Positions 17,401 to 24,800 of a stretch of DNA of 27,463 nucleotides are shown here, piece after piece; positions within the stretch are counted from its first letter, which is position 1, and each line of letters opens with the position of its first letter. Source of the DNA: a virus; IMG/VR virus record IMGVR_UViG_3300020467_000032, positions 1 to 27,463 of that record; one strand, given 5' to 3'. The notes under the pieces are model-generated. The model had not been told where the DNA came from. It saw only the letters and a list, made by a program, of their open reading frames with translations, and made no database searches. The position numbers and the translations under genes were made by a program.

Positions 17401-18629
17401 TGGGAGAAACAACATTATTACGTGATATACCTGCTACACGTGATGCTAGAAAGAACGATACAACTCTTAAAGCAAGAACACCTAACCAGAGTGATATTAG
17501 ATTAGAGATTCCATTGAAGGATGGAGATATTATTGCTCCAAAACTTGATTATCTTACCTATGTGAGAATAGGAACAGAGTGGTTTAGACCTGATAGTGTT
17601 CATGGTGGTAATATTTGGAATCCTACTGCTGGTCTGGATCCAGATGGTGCAGTTAAGAAACCTAAGAGTTACAGGTCAGGTGCAAACACTAGTGGAGATC
17701 CAATAATAGATCTATACAATGGTGGTAAGACTACTATCCATGATGATTTGGAAATCCATAGTGGTGTCCTTAGAATGTATGGTTCTGATGGCAAGACACT
17801 GATTGCTTCTATTGCTAATGATGATGGTCACGTTGGTGATGGAGCAGTTAATGATCCTAAGATCAATAAAGCAGGTTTGACTGTTAAGGGTGAAGGTAAC
17901 TTCTATAGTGATCTTAAAGTTTATTATGAATCATGTATTGGTACTGGATTATGTTCTACTGATACTCAGTTTAAAGTTACTGCATTTGACGGTAGTGTTG
18001 ACCTCGGATACAAGTATTATCAGGAGGGTAAACTTAGTGTAGCACCTGACGAAACTGATGCTATATTCCATATTGATAATCTTGGTGGTGCTGGTACTGG
18101 TACAGAAGGTCCAAAAGACTTCAAGATTTATCAGAGTAATGCTATTGACTCGTTTGGTATTGAGAAGTATTGGACTGCTGGTGGTGGTAGAAGATATACA
18201 TATGTTCAGTTTGATTCTGGTCAAGGTATTGGACAGCAACAAACTAATCCGTTGAAGATTAACCAGAACTACTTAATTAATGTTACTAGTGGAAATAATA
18301 TAATATTATATCTTCCAGATGATGCACAGACAGGTGATATGATTAGGTTTATTGAACTTTCTGGTAACTTAACTTATAACACAAGTCTTGTTATAAGAGC
18401 TAAGAAGGTAAATAATACAGCAGTTCCTATTCAAGGTGACTCCAGTGGGTCCACTATAGCAGCTGGTCAGGGTGCAACCGATCCTCTTTGGGATTCAGGT
18501 GAACTAATTGTTCAAACAAGGAATGCATCGTTTGGTCTTGTTTATGTCGGAACAGTAGATATTGAAGGATCTACAGAAACACAAACAATTCCATCTTCTC
18601 TAAGAGGATGGTGGTTACAGGAGTTATAA
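2403..18629 (+). CDS. Giant modular virion structural protein (5408 residues)
   Basis: One uninterrupted frame of 16.2 kb. The N-terminus (MALTRLDNLISSKTGKYLYV, then PIRPFRSLQRAFIEISRYSY) resembles the start of large structural proteins in cyanomyoviruses, and the first 620 residues look like a Gly/Ser/Thr-rich beta-structure. Next come alpha-helical repeats of about 110-120 residues (from about residue 647 to 2630), interrupted by about twelve beta modules of 80 residues (1013-2290), then five Cys-containing helical repeats (2657-2980). Residues 3000-3880 are not assigned. From about 3880 the chain has short strands of the type SLTVNG, TLTVTGTSEF and NLTVDATSTF, as in trimeric fibre shafts, and it ends IPSSLRGWWLQEL. 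Position before three collar proteins suggests a distal tail, fibre or baseplate component. AGGA eight bases upstream supports the start. Exact virion role is unknown. Confidence 0.85.
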   Translation: MALTRLDNLISSKTGKYLYVSPDDFNASDELNNRGNSPIRPFRSLQRAFIEISRYSYQPGPDNDRFDQFTVMVMPGKHYIDNRPGLLSTEGIDEFSFDQAMGEWNDNSILDLKDPNNILYKFNNSEGGAIIPRGSSIIGYDLRRTSVHPLYVPDPADNLEKRSAIFNVTGGCYFWQFTIRDGDLEPSSPLYDVNEGVGKVYNQTPPPDSPATAWTELAVPNFSHHKLTVFEYADKEELATYYQKIAKAFSQYQPTIDDANEFSDRIQETRIVGPLSDIRAIDSIKCTDSSPAGTITVEVTSKVNHGYFKNQFIAIENNGLDEALDGTFSINALDLVDKRKFTYTIPGTVAALGTTTNLVSGTTYTAASSPALSPNAVVKAEVDSVESASPYVFNCSIRSTWGICGIWANGLKATGFKSMVIAQYTGVSLQKDDRAFIRYDEFTNTFNQASLTDAFATVPYHTKGDAYWKDDWRNFHVRASEDAFIQCVSIFAVGYADHFLMESGGDMSITNSNSNFGNTSLHAIGHKGYSFNQDKGGFITDIVPPKTVTEVGKTKRQSYYTLDVYASNDQGNHTKIYHGDDSAYDPTKRPAATINGYRIGAKNDDELKVKLAPVSPGSTNLFSAKLNPSGFKKFTAAADVLNPSGVTINNKTLDAADLIEANKEFIAHESYDRILAKYPALKVKETITIEKCRRDVGYLIDATVQDLRLGGNVNTIQAAESYYVGNNLSYINDELTETLEGYNYARDLAIAAMRNFTYLRTGVETTNGSALVDIGDTSGVVEGMTVADYDPSMFNDGKLNSNAQRPTTPVIPNNTFVKRVVDSTTIELGDNTQTAEKKFVSGRFGDARALILNNKTFIATEAYERMLLDYPNYTPSTGYDAVTGKAKCIDDLSKAIDAVAENVGYGGNAETWDAAYYYDSGSVVDLAAKKQETIDAFNYCKDMAIQVMRKEKVFVYGSHGLTQSYTTSNDPVATDQAELVNDRNGDARNLILANRNLIANEAVERMILTSSTQQFTPNQNTTYNAQTGELTVGSVGHNMSAATSHTVTDATYTAATGKLVLTIPNNNFTNGQRILIKDNSLSLKCAMDNNTSTKTYPRATDPVSGKWLTITNVNTANNTFEVNVGKSPLRYFTPTAATYDPSTGLMTLTIGNHGLKAGTSIKLAQESLKFSCGFNGATGTAAQKSYPRATDPFHDTAINIESVTVDTITLQVLTTIPSTNTDAHTFVSALGDAVIAGGDYVHQYEDAANDGVLAENDSVRIDYNSLTFTCGMDSDRTEHQYPRLGDPAANSVLPIVSKTNDAFTVNVGKSLAVSHDVTNASYNTATGDLDLTINDHDLKVGQSIRIGTDSLSFKCTQDNNQATKTYPRADVTTHTVTAGTGVVDVTDATYDAATGLMVLTIGAGHGLDVGDQVKIAGNSLSFTCAMDGGTSTKTYPRPTDPIWDTTTPITAKDATTITINVGQSPLVNHQVTFADYDPSTGDMELTIGVNHGLTVGESIRLADDAITFSCLAAVGEHKYVGGTVPNGVTINGTPETFYDADYEPTTGILTVNIGSHAYSVGSTVQFSAGAVKFTCDADNHATQHDYPRATDPANNPVTITSVTADAFTVNVGIASSNNQSSYPRATGANTTSGKDYAYQNALPITKVLGQKITVNVNGGQGAISVGSAHTYVTAAADAVVSGGNYAHTWAGGTATGAVIPGGTAELTYYDPNSGNLTLYVENHGFEIDDLVKIVDESLSFSCGFGGASGGAATKAYPRVSDPISNKYIAITHVTPNTFTIPVLDTIPSTNTDPHTFVSATPNGVVRRIDRAYQNALPIKKVSSSFYTSTGATYDTATGELVVTVPNHGIANGQRIKIAPDSLTFKCEMDGKATEHTYPRTSDPTFGKWLSVTDADTNTFKVNVESAGANKTFTPGPLSTYDPSSGDLVLDIGADHGLTTGESIVVDNDAISFTCTMDGNKTAMSYPRAGKDKASGRSLKIKSVTGTSITINVGSAGTNKFFKPTTATYTETNGDLVLTVGQHGMRVGDKVILKNNSLKFTCSKDANATEHTYPRVGTDPWAEKSIAITHVGSTSHTITNADYSSATGKIVLTVPNNTFVEGDYIKIADDSLKFTCDLGSGIKSYPRAGFDHPSGRWLRISNVDSNADTFEINVGLSSHTGAHVFSSANPNGLARQDGTFKINVGFDGSAANQYPHTFVSAINDAIEFLPESPHTFDGSQPDSIKFLPQSVHEWVRSSTNGIEKQNGIITVNVGASGPADQYAHTWAGGTATGAVTSGGQYGHQFKRAEVDSVHKTFSIAGNRTYHKQDCVDDVVDLLGAIADNVAYGGNDKTWDAAYSYKTGAHVAGEETETNRVFEHAKQMAAQVIKNQKILPIGSHGLLQTYDTSITKDTDDATPNANGDAYNLIHSNADLIANEAYARMILNNPGFLPPTGNSQDCVDDIKDFITEIAYNVAFGGNDRVWDMANLYVTGAHVAGEEAQTLAAFTDATELTIQAMRNEKILIIGTHGKTQTYDTTITQGVANPQDNKVADAFTLITTNKNFIAEVALGRMTTQYPGYTWQSGYTSVDCLDDLKDVVDVVAHNLRYGGNDRVWDAANMYVAGAHAAGSENETVYAFNQVRDIIKEVATNVTVTVGNTTPTAAQQKDTTITDGVTTGECATTLSAVDTLVLILTNTITTPASLVDVPRTAATFRCSSVESTINTLSTIAKNAISDPTSLAGSKETVSDASYNETTGDLTLTIGTHDYEVGEIVHIPTETIVFNCTKDNQATNHAYPRATDPISSTPPTVTAVSGTTITVNVGAAAVSDQYDHTYVRADEQIQVGGVGRTRSDGNCNDVRATIDTLFKIVKNTITIPSSLDNITRTVSNGPCQNVASAATTLFGIITGTIQTVGYLDTIERNSSPTGLSTGNAVNSNASSTNTYLYFTLTSGRYTSNYSPKPDDTITQSTVYPQCASVATAVRQYFSNITTIIQTGLNTVPRTQPSATSDLSQRATLWTLDNWTPGPLTGSNPHQLETGTPVRLVPRPRYDKSTNKYVEVDKRNVRLPNGFSPNELYYVIAPGRVTKPENYGNQTAFNGTQTRKLMLASSKTNAAAGIYIHSAEVEAIHPDVEIDVYQFVLDGQYDLHQYSSELTSSVSGGIETDVPHIFDVQNATVEPHKVFFRKNIGGSLPEVGGANANDTAIVDSNNRILGNRFFFARYINAKVFTIHKSHNGAINNTELIEFVPLQSGKYNFSVFADKRESPMKYDPTYQNPGTTPPIFGKWYLQVKDESSVGSNAYRTDSILKRFHDSTYNDQSGNNKTNDSWFERIDDDRTADDRIYRFRYVIPKYLKSVRDPLNGFTIKMRKDDTRKLLPQKLKLKQVSGTVTKAKFYNTTDSGNSNEIIGYTDSDFSTQGIEKQSAAGENIFYDPYKKDTKGTKSFTRVIETENYVSMSVQSGRYYTEGSDEFLELTVFNHGITNIGLKNEILTTVKITAPQGGSFTADKTGYAGTYSASSAVTWDGNSEGSGYIHAVLQVPGTTEWHLILKGVTGKIDYSATDNIRFSQGTVFADLISHTDYGKSLVLKDLIKEELPEYYYRQNGAKVYTATPGDIITDADNKQFYIESVEDVGEIDDTFYIFNVEEIQRRIFDQQDGIFYITALRGNVSPYPQGAGNQKNFHNFKFSQPVSKLYPLNYKNDPVWFKQVDPNAVDPPATYSAADNYIHGLVTVNDFKGSTTKESVTDFLKTEALKNNEYTNTTVDTSGDIVDNRIIAQDGNASSGAEDRIIPIAGDNKVVVDQRLYVELRRPSIARAGNHTFEYLGFGPGNYSTGLPARQEVILTTTQDFYSQSKKEDGGLVFYTGLNSNGDLYIGNRKIDAITGEEEFLESATLVDSADEDDVVDSLVTTFDTAVTFNEYITVNGGEAQDKTSTFNSPVTINVPSTVRDGTLGVPGIGILTSLKVTSLVSNTKDDGSLDRTAMTKNRQTGGDIIIAGNRITAGVFQWNQRGSDGTGQGYKIQTHITGTAGLASNVTPDQDATYSNNQIVAYGAAGGPRTGDMLLKGKQVGGSGSLGWILANQFADVESKIEKLVYNNNSTVIVQLKTGITNDNIIAGGISSGMEVKIGGHTDSEVNGTWQINAGFVSSGSTFNISLDPSSSPSGENVWATQPGGATFEIASSSWKEWGVLGAQAFRTNTQKIGEFKVGINTVARSAHDAYINAFVSDETDPRANLDVVGTVFVSGKTIQSYANNSTVTKTETNEDNAFLVGGNSISPNSVATFRVSTTNSGRVGINTNLGNMNSTLTVTGTSEFTDDAVFQEDVAINGGGTGSTKAADITTEISDGTVNLFMTGTFKGLTTGARPTQGLKVAGDAQNIELGNVTTGIQNIKIGNTSTDSQITIGATVDGSGSNASRNVIGGAYASDETKSVTQIDTKVLSVAGDIRFGQTIDPNTGSVVSPALRGAGAFVNFDSSSETFNFLSGNSTTSILNFALNASDITIGSQGGDTTIRNNLTVDATSTFNSTLKLCGGYANYSFTGYRAQSGSSLKAHTASSGTNPSRTVDIINVLAYAPNIGDGRYNRFDEGGSGDWGNASWSNEITTGIPAGDPTLPALPAGEFYLPLKWKPVDQNGDLWFNVNDILLLDTVEQSNRHSEFVKVAGLPRVASAPYYISVTRQPFGDLNTTLPVQNSTDGHEDETAIYKCTVQYDSTWLTQSINATGTEADVYLAQFGGVLIGRESRQSSTKTNAQGQIVANPQFVDVNAPGDYVLLSRDDSTNPDTGEILELKTTLIETAKKFIIRNGCSGAAGEEDVFVVDSVTGKVTIVGDQEITGSLTVNGKCATPYVNDLANRKLTINNGSGITTFEVDTCTGDTVIGNTHATVFMLAEQFGTAPAAYTKGSDKVYSYRHDPLSIQTTGPKTTIGANTAAVDTNIQIAGNHLAFATGDLVAIYVDDTATVPGKIEIIQLTDAPYEGTGSNAGKYFLPTGSNSTYPNGGRGVEDTTATTWSAGDNVVVLIPMGETTLLRDIPATRDARKNDTTLKARTPNQSDIRLEIPLKDGDIIAPKLDYLTYVRIGTEWFRPDSVHGGNIWNPTAGLDPDGAVKKPKSYRSGANTSGDPIIDLYNGGKTTIHDDLEIHSGVLRMYGSDGKTLIASIANDDGHVGDGAVNDPKINKAGLTVKGEGNFYSDLKVYYESCIGTGLCSTDTQFKVTAFDGSVDLGYKYYQEGKLSVAPDETDAIFHIDNLGGAGTGTEGPKDFKIYQSNAIDSFGIEKYWTAGGGRRYTYVQFDSGQGIGQQQTNPLKINQNYLINVTSGNNIILYLPDDAQTGDMIRFIELSGNLTYNTSLVIRAKKVNNTAVPIQGDSSGSTIAAGQGATDPLWDSGELIVQTRNASFGLVYVGTVDIEGSTETQTIPSSLRGWWLQEL
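7455..7495 (+). repeat. First copy of a 41-base exact direct repeat
   Basis: Identical to 9183-9223, 1728 bases (576 codons) apart and in frame; it encodes YAHTWAGGTATGAV. Exact identity at synonymous positions over 41 bases stands out against the diverged modules around it. Confidence 0.85.
9183..9223 (+). repeat. Second copy of the 41-base exact direct repeat
   Basis: Identical to 7455-7495 in the same reading frame, in the linker near the end of the beta-module array. Suggests recent copying or homologous exchange within the gene. Confidence 0.85.
10372..11345 (+). repeat. Five short Cys-containing helical repeats
   Basis: Units of about 35 residues start with GEC, FRC, GNC, GPC and PQC, and continue as xxVxxxIxTLxxIxxNxIxxPxSLxxxxRT. 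They lie near 10372, 10480, 10900, 11010 and 11256. The thirteenth beta module sits between the second and third units. Confidence 0.65.
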
Positions 18630-18632
18630 TCT

Positions 18633-20366
18633 ATGTCAGCAAGATACGATTCAATTAAATCTATGAGAGCTGCCAGAATTGGCACGATCATGCCTTGGGG
18701 AGGAGATGGTGGAAAAGGTAATCTTCCATCTAATATTCCTAAAGGGTGGATTACTTGTACAGGGCAGCAGAATTTAATGGCTAAAGATTATCCATTGCTA
18801 GCTGCTGAACTTGGAGATACTTATGGTGGTGACATGACTACTGGTAGTCCTGTATTCCCGTATCAAGATAGTACTGCATCATTTGGATTACCAAACTTAT
18901 CTTCGTATGTTGTTGTTGATTTAGAACCATCTCATTTAGCTGATCCAAAATATCAATTTAATCAGACTGATGCTGCTCAAGTTCTTGGTGATGCAGTTAA
19001 AGATTTAGGACAAACAACACCTATTAATACACAACGTGAAGCAGTAGCAGCATTAGAATTTACTCTTAACTTATCTGGATCATTATATGTTAAGTATACT
19101 GGTATCCAATTAAATTCTCCTGATTTTAATGAAAGTGTATATACATTAAGTCGTAAGTTGGGTATGAATCATACTCCCAGACACAGACATTCTGATACTA
19201 TTCCATCAGCTAATGTTCGTTCGGCTGGTGGTCAACCTTTTCATGTACCCATGAACCCTGTAAGAATGTTTGGTGATGCAAAACCTGATATATGTACTGC
19301 TGCAACAAGGAGTCCTGTATCATGTGAGGTTACTCCTGGTCTTACTTTACCATCATGGGCTAATGGTAGAGCAGAGATAACTTATTATGCTACTAGTGAT
19401 ATGGAAGATTCATTGCCAATGATGAGTGGGTTTAAGGAGTATATTTCAGATACTGATGGTAAAGATTATTGGGGTTACATACCAGCAGGTGATGATGAAT
19501 GGAAGAAATCACATTTGGGAACAGCAAGAACAGCAGTTAGTAATGATGATAGAGGTTCTGGACATAAAGATCCTACATATACACAATCTATTGGTCAAAA
19601 TGGTGTAACACAAGAAATACCTCAGACAATACCAATGGATACTCATAAACAACCAGCATATAAGGGTATGTTTCCGAGACCAGTTGAAGAGGGAGGAAGA
19701 CCAAACTTTTTAGGATATACTGATCTTAGTAATCCTGCTAATAGTCCACCAATTAAGGGAGGTATATCAGATCATCCAGAAGAAATGCAAGCATTTTTTG
19801 TAGATGACGTGGTATTTTCTGCTGGTGCAATGAATATTACTCTTCCTACTGGAGTAGATATCAGAAGAGTGTATGGTGATCCAAATAGCCAACCAGCAAC
19901 TTGGTGGTATCAGTGGGATAAGATAACTCCTTTGATGTATGTTACTACAGCTAGTGCTGATGTCAAATATAAGTATCTAGAAGAAGGAACACAGATATTA
20001 AGTATGGAAAGATTGACTAGTGGAGCATATAAATTAAATTTGAATTGGCCAATTAAAGCTGATTCTGGATCATCAGGGATAGAACTTAAGTTTAGACATG
20101 CTACTTATCCTACAAGTTTGAATACAACAGGGCCACTTAAGAATCCTCTTAGTGGTCAGTTTAAATCTCATAATCATGATAGTTTTGAGATATTTCAGCA
20201 TACAGGTTCAATGCCAACACAAGCAGGAACTTTTCTAACAACATATACTGCTGCTAATGCAAATGGTAGTTCATTACAACCAGATGCCATACCAAATGCT
20301 CTAAATATTTCTATAGATTCAGCACAACCTTCTGTAACTACTACGTTCATTATTAAAGCATTCTAA
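18633..20366 (+). CDS. Tail-collar-domain structural protein 1 (577 residues)
   Basis: Near the N-terminus is a phage tail-collar pattern: RIGTIMPWGG (15-24), IPKGWITCTGQ (35-45), DYPLLAAELGDTYGG (52-66) and FGLPNLS (84-90), as in the collar domain of T4 gp12-type fibres. HRH (near 184-186) and HNH of KSHNHDSFE (near 513) are His-x-His motifs like those that bind metal in the gp12 head, although the exact equivalence is not proven. The chain ends FIIKAF. AGGAG (18619-18623) gives a strong ribosome site nine bases before the ATG, three bases after the giant gene. It is probably a tail fibre or receptor-contact protein, and one of three adjacent paralogues. Confidence 0.8.
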   Translation: MSARYDSIKSMRAARIGTIMPWGGDGGKGNLPSNIPKGWITCTGQQNLMAKDYPLLAAELGDTYGGDMTTGSPVFPYQDSTASFGLPNLSSYVVVDLEPSHLADPKYQFNQTDAAQVLGDAVKDLGQTTPINTQREAVAALEFTLNLSGSLYVKYTGIQLNSPDFNESVYTLSRKLGMNHTPRHRHSDTIPSANVRSAGGQPFHVPMNPVRMFGDAKPDICTAATRSPVSCEVTPGLTLPSWANGRAEITYYATSDMEDSLPMMSGFKEYISDTDGKDYWGYIPAGDDEWKKSHLGTARTAVSNDDRGSGHKDPTYTQSIGQNGVTQEIPQTIPMDTHKQPAYKGMFPRPVEEGGRPNFLGYTDLSNPANSPPIKGGISDHPEEMQAFFVDDVVFSAGAMNITLPTGVDIRRVYGDPNSQPATWWYQWDKITPLMYVTTASADVKYKYLEEGTQILSMERLTSGAYKLNLNWPIKADSGSSGIELKFRHATYPTSLNTTGPLKNPLSGQFKSHNHDSFEIFQHTGSMPTQAGTFLTTYTAANANGSSLQPDAIPNALNISIDSAQPSVTTTFIIKAF

Positions 20367-21868
20367 TGGCAAAGTTTTATTCAAAAGAAAGATCTAAGTA
20401 TGGTAATCTTACTGGTCAAATAATAATTTGGCCCGTTGAATATGATGGAGCACCTGATGATGGATTTAATCCAGTTAATTTACCAGCAGGATATTTGAAG
20501 TGTGATGGTACTAGGTATCAAGCAGAAGATTATCCACAACTTGCTGCTATTCTTGGTATAGGAAGTAATACTACATTTAAGAGAACTAATTTAGATGGAT
20601 CTGATTTTGATACTGTAGCAGATAATCAATTCATGGTTCCTGATTTAGGATCAAAGTATCCTGAACCAACTTCAGGTGCTAATACTGGTGTGTATAATAA
20701 TATAAGGAAGGAGAATAAGCAAGGAATTGAGAAGAGTAGATCAGGAATTGGAATAGATGCAACAGTAACACAAGGAACTGATGGAGTTATTCCTTTAACA
20801 TATAGTGGAACAATTGTTGTTCCTAGTCAAGAAATTCCTATACCAGGAAAACCATCATATCAATATGGTAGTACTACACATTATACAGAATCAGGATCAG
20901 TAGAAGATGTTGCTATTCATCCTCATGCTCATTTCCATCAAGGTGTGAAACCTAGAACAATGGAGACTACCAATAGTGTTACTAATGACACACCAGCAAT
21001 GTATGGATATACTGGTAGATGGACTGCTACAACAATTGATATTGAAGACTGGTTAGATAATACAAGGTATACACAGTCATCACAACAAAGTAAAACATAT
21101 TATGCTCAAGGTGGTAATGATAATGAGAGTAATGTTTATGGTTCATCGGGTAATCCTGATGGATTAGCACAGAATACATGTAAAGCTATTACAGCATGGA
21201 ACCCTAATACTGGTACAAGTTGGAGTGGTACACCAATCTTTCATAATCATCCTATCAATGATACTGTATATTGGGGTGGATGTATAGATGGGTATGGTGC
21301 TCAAGAATATAAGTATGGATGTATTTTAAATAAACCTACAAAGATTGATAGAGAACATACTGTTGGATCTGCCAATGGTGTTAATACTACCTATTATATG
21401 CAGACATTTACTATATTACCTTTCTTTATTGGTTGTGCTCCTTACATGGGACAGGACGATACTAACGCTGACGGTGATGCTAAGATTACAGAAGCAGCTA
21501 CATATGTTGCTGGTGCTGTTGGTGTTCCTGTAGACAGTAACAATGTTAGTCTAGCAGATGTTTTACCATTAAATAGTGAAGAAGGAGTAACTACCAGACG
21601 ATCAATATTATCTGTTAATTCTGAATTGACAGAAACATCAGATTTGGCTCAAGAATCTGGTGACCCAACTGTTCATACTCATAGAATAAGACTTGAACCA
21701 GATGATAATGTTAACGGTGGTAATCACAGTTATAAAGTAAAGACTAGAGCGTTAGAATTAGAACCAGAGAATCTTAAAACAACAATTACTATTGGTGAGG
21801 ATGCATCACATTCAATTGATTCTGCAACACAACCATTTATTATAATGGAGTATTTAATAAAGACATGA
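20366..21868 (+). CDS. Tail-collar-domain structural protein 2 (500 residues)
   Basis: Starts in a TAATG overlap with the previous stop. The collar motif set is GQIIIWPVEYDG (17-28), LPAGYLKCDGTRY, DYPQLAAILG and NQFMVPDLGSKYP. His-rich segments are HPHAHFHQG (near 187), FHNHPINDTVYWGG (near 293) and PTVHTHRIRLE (near 437). The C-terminus reads PFIIMEYLIKT, similar to its two neighbours. No membrane segment or enzyme motif is seen. The arrangement with the same N-terminal collar and C-terminal IK ending suggests tandem duplication and divergence, with the middle adapted to a different partner or receptor. Role in the virion is inferred from family and context. Confidence 0.8.
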   Translation: MAKFYSKERSKYGNLTGQIIIWPVEYDGAPDDGFNPVNLPAGYLKCDGTRYQAEDYPQLAAILGIGSNTTFKRTNLDGSDFDTVADNQFMVPDLGSKYPEPTSGANTGVYNNIRKENKQGIEKSRSGIGIDATVTQGTDGVIPLTYSGTIVVPSQEIPIPGKPSYQYGSTTHYTESGSVEDVAIHPHAHFHQGVKPRTMETTNSVTNDTPAMYGYTGRWTATTIDIEDWLDNTRYTQSSQQSKTYYAQGGNDNESNVYGSSGNPDGLAQNTCKAITAWNPNTGTSWSGTPIFHNHPINDTVYWGGCIDGYGAQEYKYGCILNKPTKIDREHTVGSANGVNTTYYMQTFTILPFFIGCAPYMGQDDTNADGDAKITEAATYVAGAVGVPVDSNNVSLADVLPLNSEEGVTTRRSILSVNSELTETSDLAQESGDPTVHTHRIRLEPDDNVNGGNHSYKVKTRALELEPENLKTTITIGEDASHSIDSATQPFIIMEYLIKT

Positions 21869-24800
21869 CCGTATCATCACAGAGTTATAGAAATACCAGA
21901 AAGGGATACTATACAGATTATTGTGTAGAAACTACTCCCATTGGAGCTATTGTACCTACATTTAAAACAGAAAAGAATTCATACGATCATCAGTTTATTA
22001 AATCAACTGCTGCTCCTTATCCAGGATTAACTGAGACTTCTGGTAATGCATATCAGAATGGTGATGATCCAGCATATACACATCCAGGATATTTGTATTG
22101 TGATGGATCAGAGTATAATATTGGTGATTTTCCAGCATTATATGAAATTATATCTAATGATTATGGTGGATTAGCAAGTGAGGGTGTCACTATAACTAAT
22201 GCTGGATCTGGATACACTAGTGCTCCATCAATAACATTTTCTGCACCACCAACAGCAACACCAGTAAATTATACAGCAGAAGGAAAGGTTGAAATTGCTA
22301 CTGGTAGTGTTAGTAAATTTATTCTAACTGCTGGTGGTACTGGATATACATCTGTTCCTACTATTACTGTAGGTGAGGCATGGTTGTCTGGAAAATTGTA
22401 TGCTACAGGAGATCAAGTATTTAATGTTGGTAAGGTGTACACTGCTACAAGTGGCGGTAATGCAGGTTCTACTGCACCTACACATACTACAGGAACAGTA
22501 TCTGATGGTACTGTAAGTTGGTCATATGCTGGTGTTCAAGCAATTATAACTGTTCTTAGAGTTCATCCAACAACAGGTGTAGTAACTAAAATTACTAAGC
22601 TTAATGTAATGGAGTGGTTAGGTGATCAGAATTTAGGAACATTTAAAGTTCCTGATATGGTTGCTAAGAAAGTTGTTGGTAATGGTCCTGTGTATGGTAA
22701 CAACTCACCTAATATTGGTAATAGTAATCTTGGTGTTGGAACTACTGGTGGTGCTTGGTATCTTGATACAGATCAGCAAGATAATTACTTCTCTCTTGGT
22801 AGAATAATAACTACAGGATATGATTTGGTATCAGATTCAGTATCTTCTGATATTATTGGATCTCATACAGTTACCATTAAGATGGATGATCAGAAATTAA
22901 GTGGTCCTCCACAACATACTCATGCTGTATATTCAGCAACTCCAAATGATCAATTTGATATTGCAGAGAGTTCTGGTGATAGATATCTGAGATCATATAC
23001 ACAAACAACTAAAAGAGTTGATAGATTTGAACCTGTTAATGGTCAGGTATTAAGACATACACATGGTTTATTGAGAAGACCAAATACATCTCTTGATGTT
23101 GCTACCTATGATGTTTTAGATTATAAAGGTGGTGCAGGAGATGCTGGATCAATTGCGAATCCTAGAAATGCTGCTGATGATGCAGATACTCCTCTTTCTG
23201 AACAGAAATATCTTGCATCTGGTGGTGCAAATGCTGGTACATGGCAGAAACAAACTTTTGTTCCACCACCAACATTTCAGTCTGCTAAAGGTACACCATA
23301 TGGTGACGCTATAATTGGTGGCAGAGAGACAATTCAAGATCCAGGAGATCCAATATATGACTGGAGTTTTGATCAGACTTGGGATTCTGGTAGTGCATCC
23401 GTTAGTTTCTCTAGTTTAAATAATCCATCTGCATATAAGATAACCATGACAGGTGGTGGTGGATCAGGTGGTGCTGGTACTCTTGATGGTAATGATGGTA
23501 GTGATACTGAATTTAAATTTGATAGTGGTAATAAATTATGGATCAAGGCAGAGGGTGGAAAGAAAGGTAAAGGATGTCTAGGTGCTGATGGAGGTACACC
23601 AGGTCAAGGTGGTGCTGGTGGTGGTACTAGTGATTTAGCACCATCAGGAAGTACTGTTGGACCAAGTGGAGGTTATTCTGGTGGTGCTGGTGCTGCTGGT
23701 ACTGGTTCAAAATTATTTAAAACTGCACAAGCAACAGATCCTAATACAGGTGGTTCTGGTGGTTTTAATCAGGTTATGAATAAAGGAGATGGTTCTTCTG
23801 GTGCTAACGTACTTGTAGGTGGACAGTCTGGAACTCTTACTATGACTGCTACTCCACAAACTAATACAGAACAATGTACTATAACATTTTCTAATGGTCA
23901 ATCAAGTCAGAATACTGATGGTACGTTCCCAACATCAAATTTTGATACTATTACTTCTGCTACGTTTGTATTAAAGGGTGGAAAGGGTGGAGAAGGATGG
24001 TTACAGCATAGTCAGGTTCCTGGTCAAGGAGCACAATTAACTGTACAACTTTCTAGTAATGAGTATGCAAACTTTAAAAATCAAGCATGGAGAGTTAGAC
24101 TAGGAGGTGGAGGTGGAACTACTAATCCTTGTACTGGTGTTCAAATAGAAGGTGGTAGTCAGTATCTACACTCTGCTCAAGGATGTTCATGGCACAGTGC
24201 TAGAGGTGGTGCTGGTGGAAAAGGACAGAGACAAAATGGAGCTCAACAGTTTGCAATGGGTGGCGGTGGTGGTGCTGCAACCGTATTATATCGTGGTGGT
24301 CAAGTTATTGCAGGTGCTGGTGGCGGTGGTGGAGAAGGAAGTTCAGGATATGATAATGGTGCTGGTACATCTGGAAAAGCATCTCAATCACCTTTCAGTA
24401 GTAGTGGATTTCCTGTTTTAGATATTGATGCTGGTGAAGCTGGTGGTACTGCTGGATGTATTGGTGGAGGCGGCGGCGGTGGAGGCGGCGGTGTCAACCA
24501 ATCAGGACAACAAGGTGCTAAAGGTGGTGATGGTGGACCTGCTGACCACGGTGGTGGACAAGGTGGATATCAAGGTGCAAGTGCATTTTCAAATTCTTAT
24601 TTCTCAGGTGGTAGTAAAGCAAATCATAGTGATATTAATGGTAGTGCATCTCTTACTGTTGCATATAATAATGATTATTGGACTGCTGGAGCTGGTGGTG
24701 GAGGTGCTGGTGGTGTATGGATAACTTCAGGTGATTGGCAAGATGCTGGAGCTCCAACCTCATGCAATTATACTGTTGGTGGAGGTGGAAGTGGTGTATC

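Noticed and set aside
24152-24724. Two plus-strand Val/Leu-rich ORFs in the glycine-rich region that look like membrane proteins
   Set aside because: They are the +1 reading of GGT/GGA repeats (giving GTG and TGG/GAG codons) and lie wholly inside the collar protein 3 frame.
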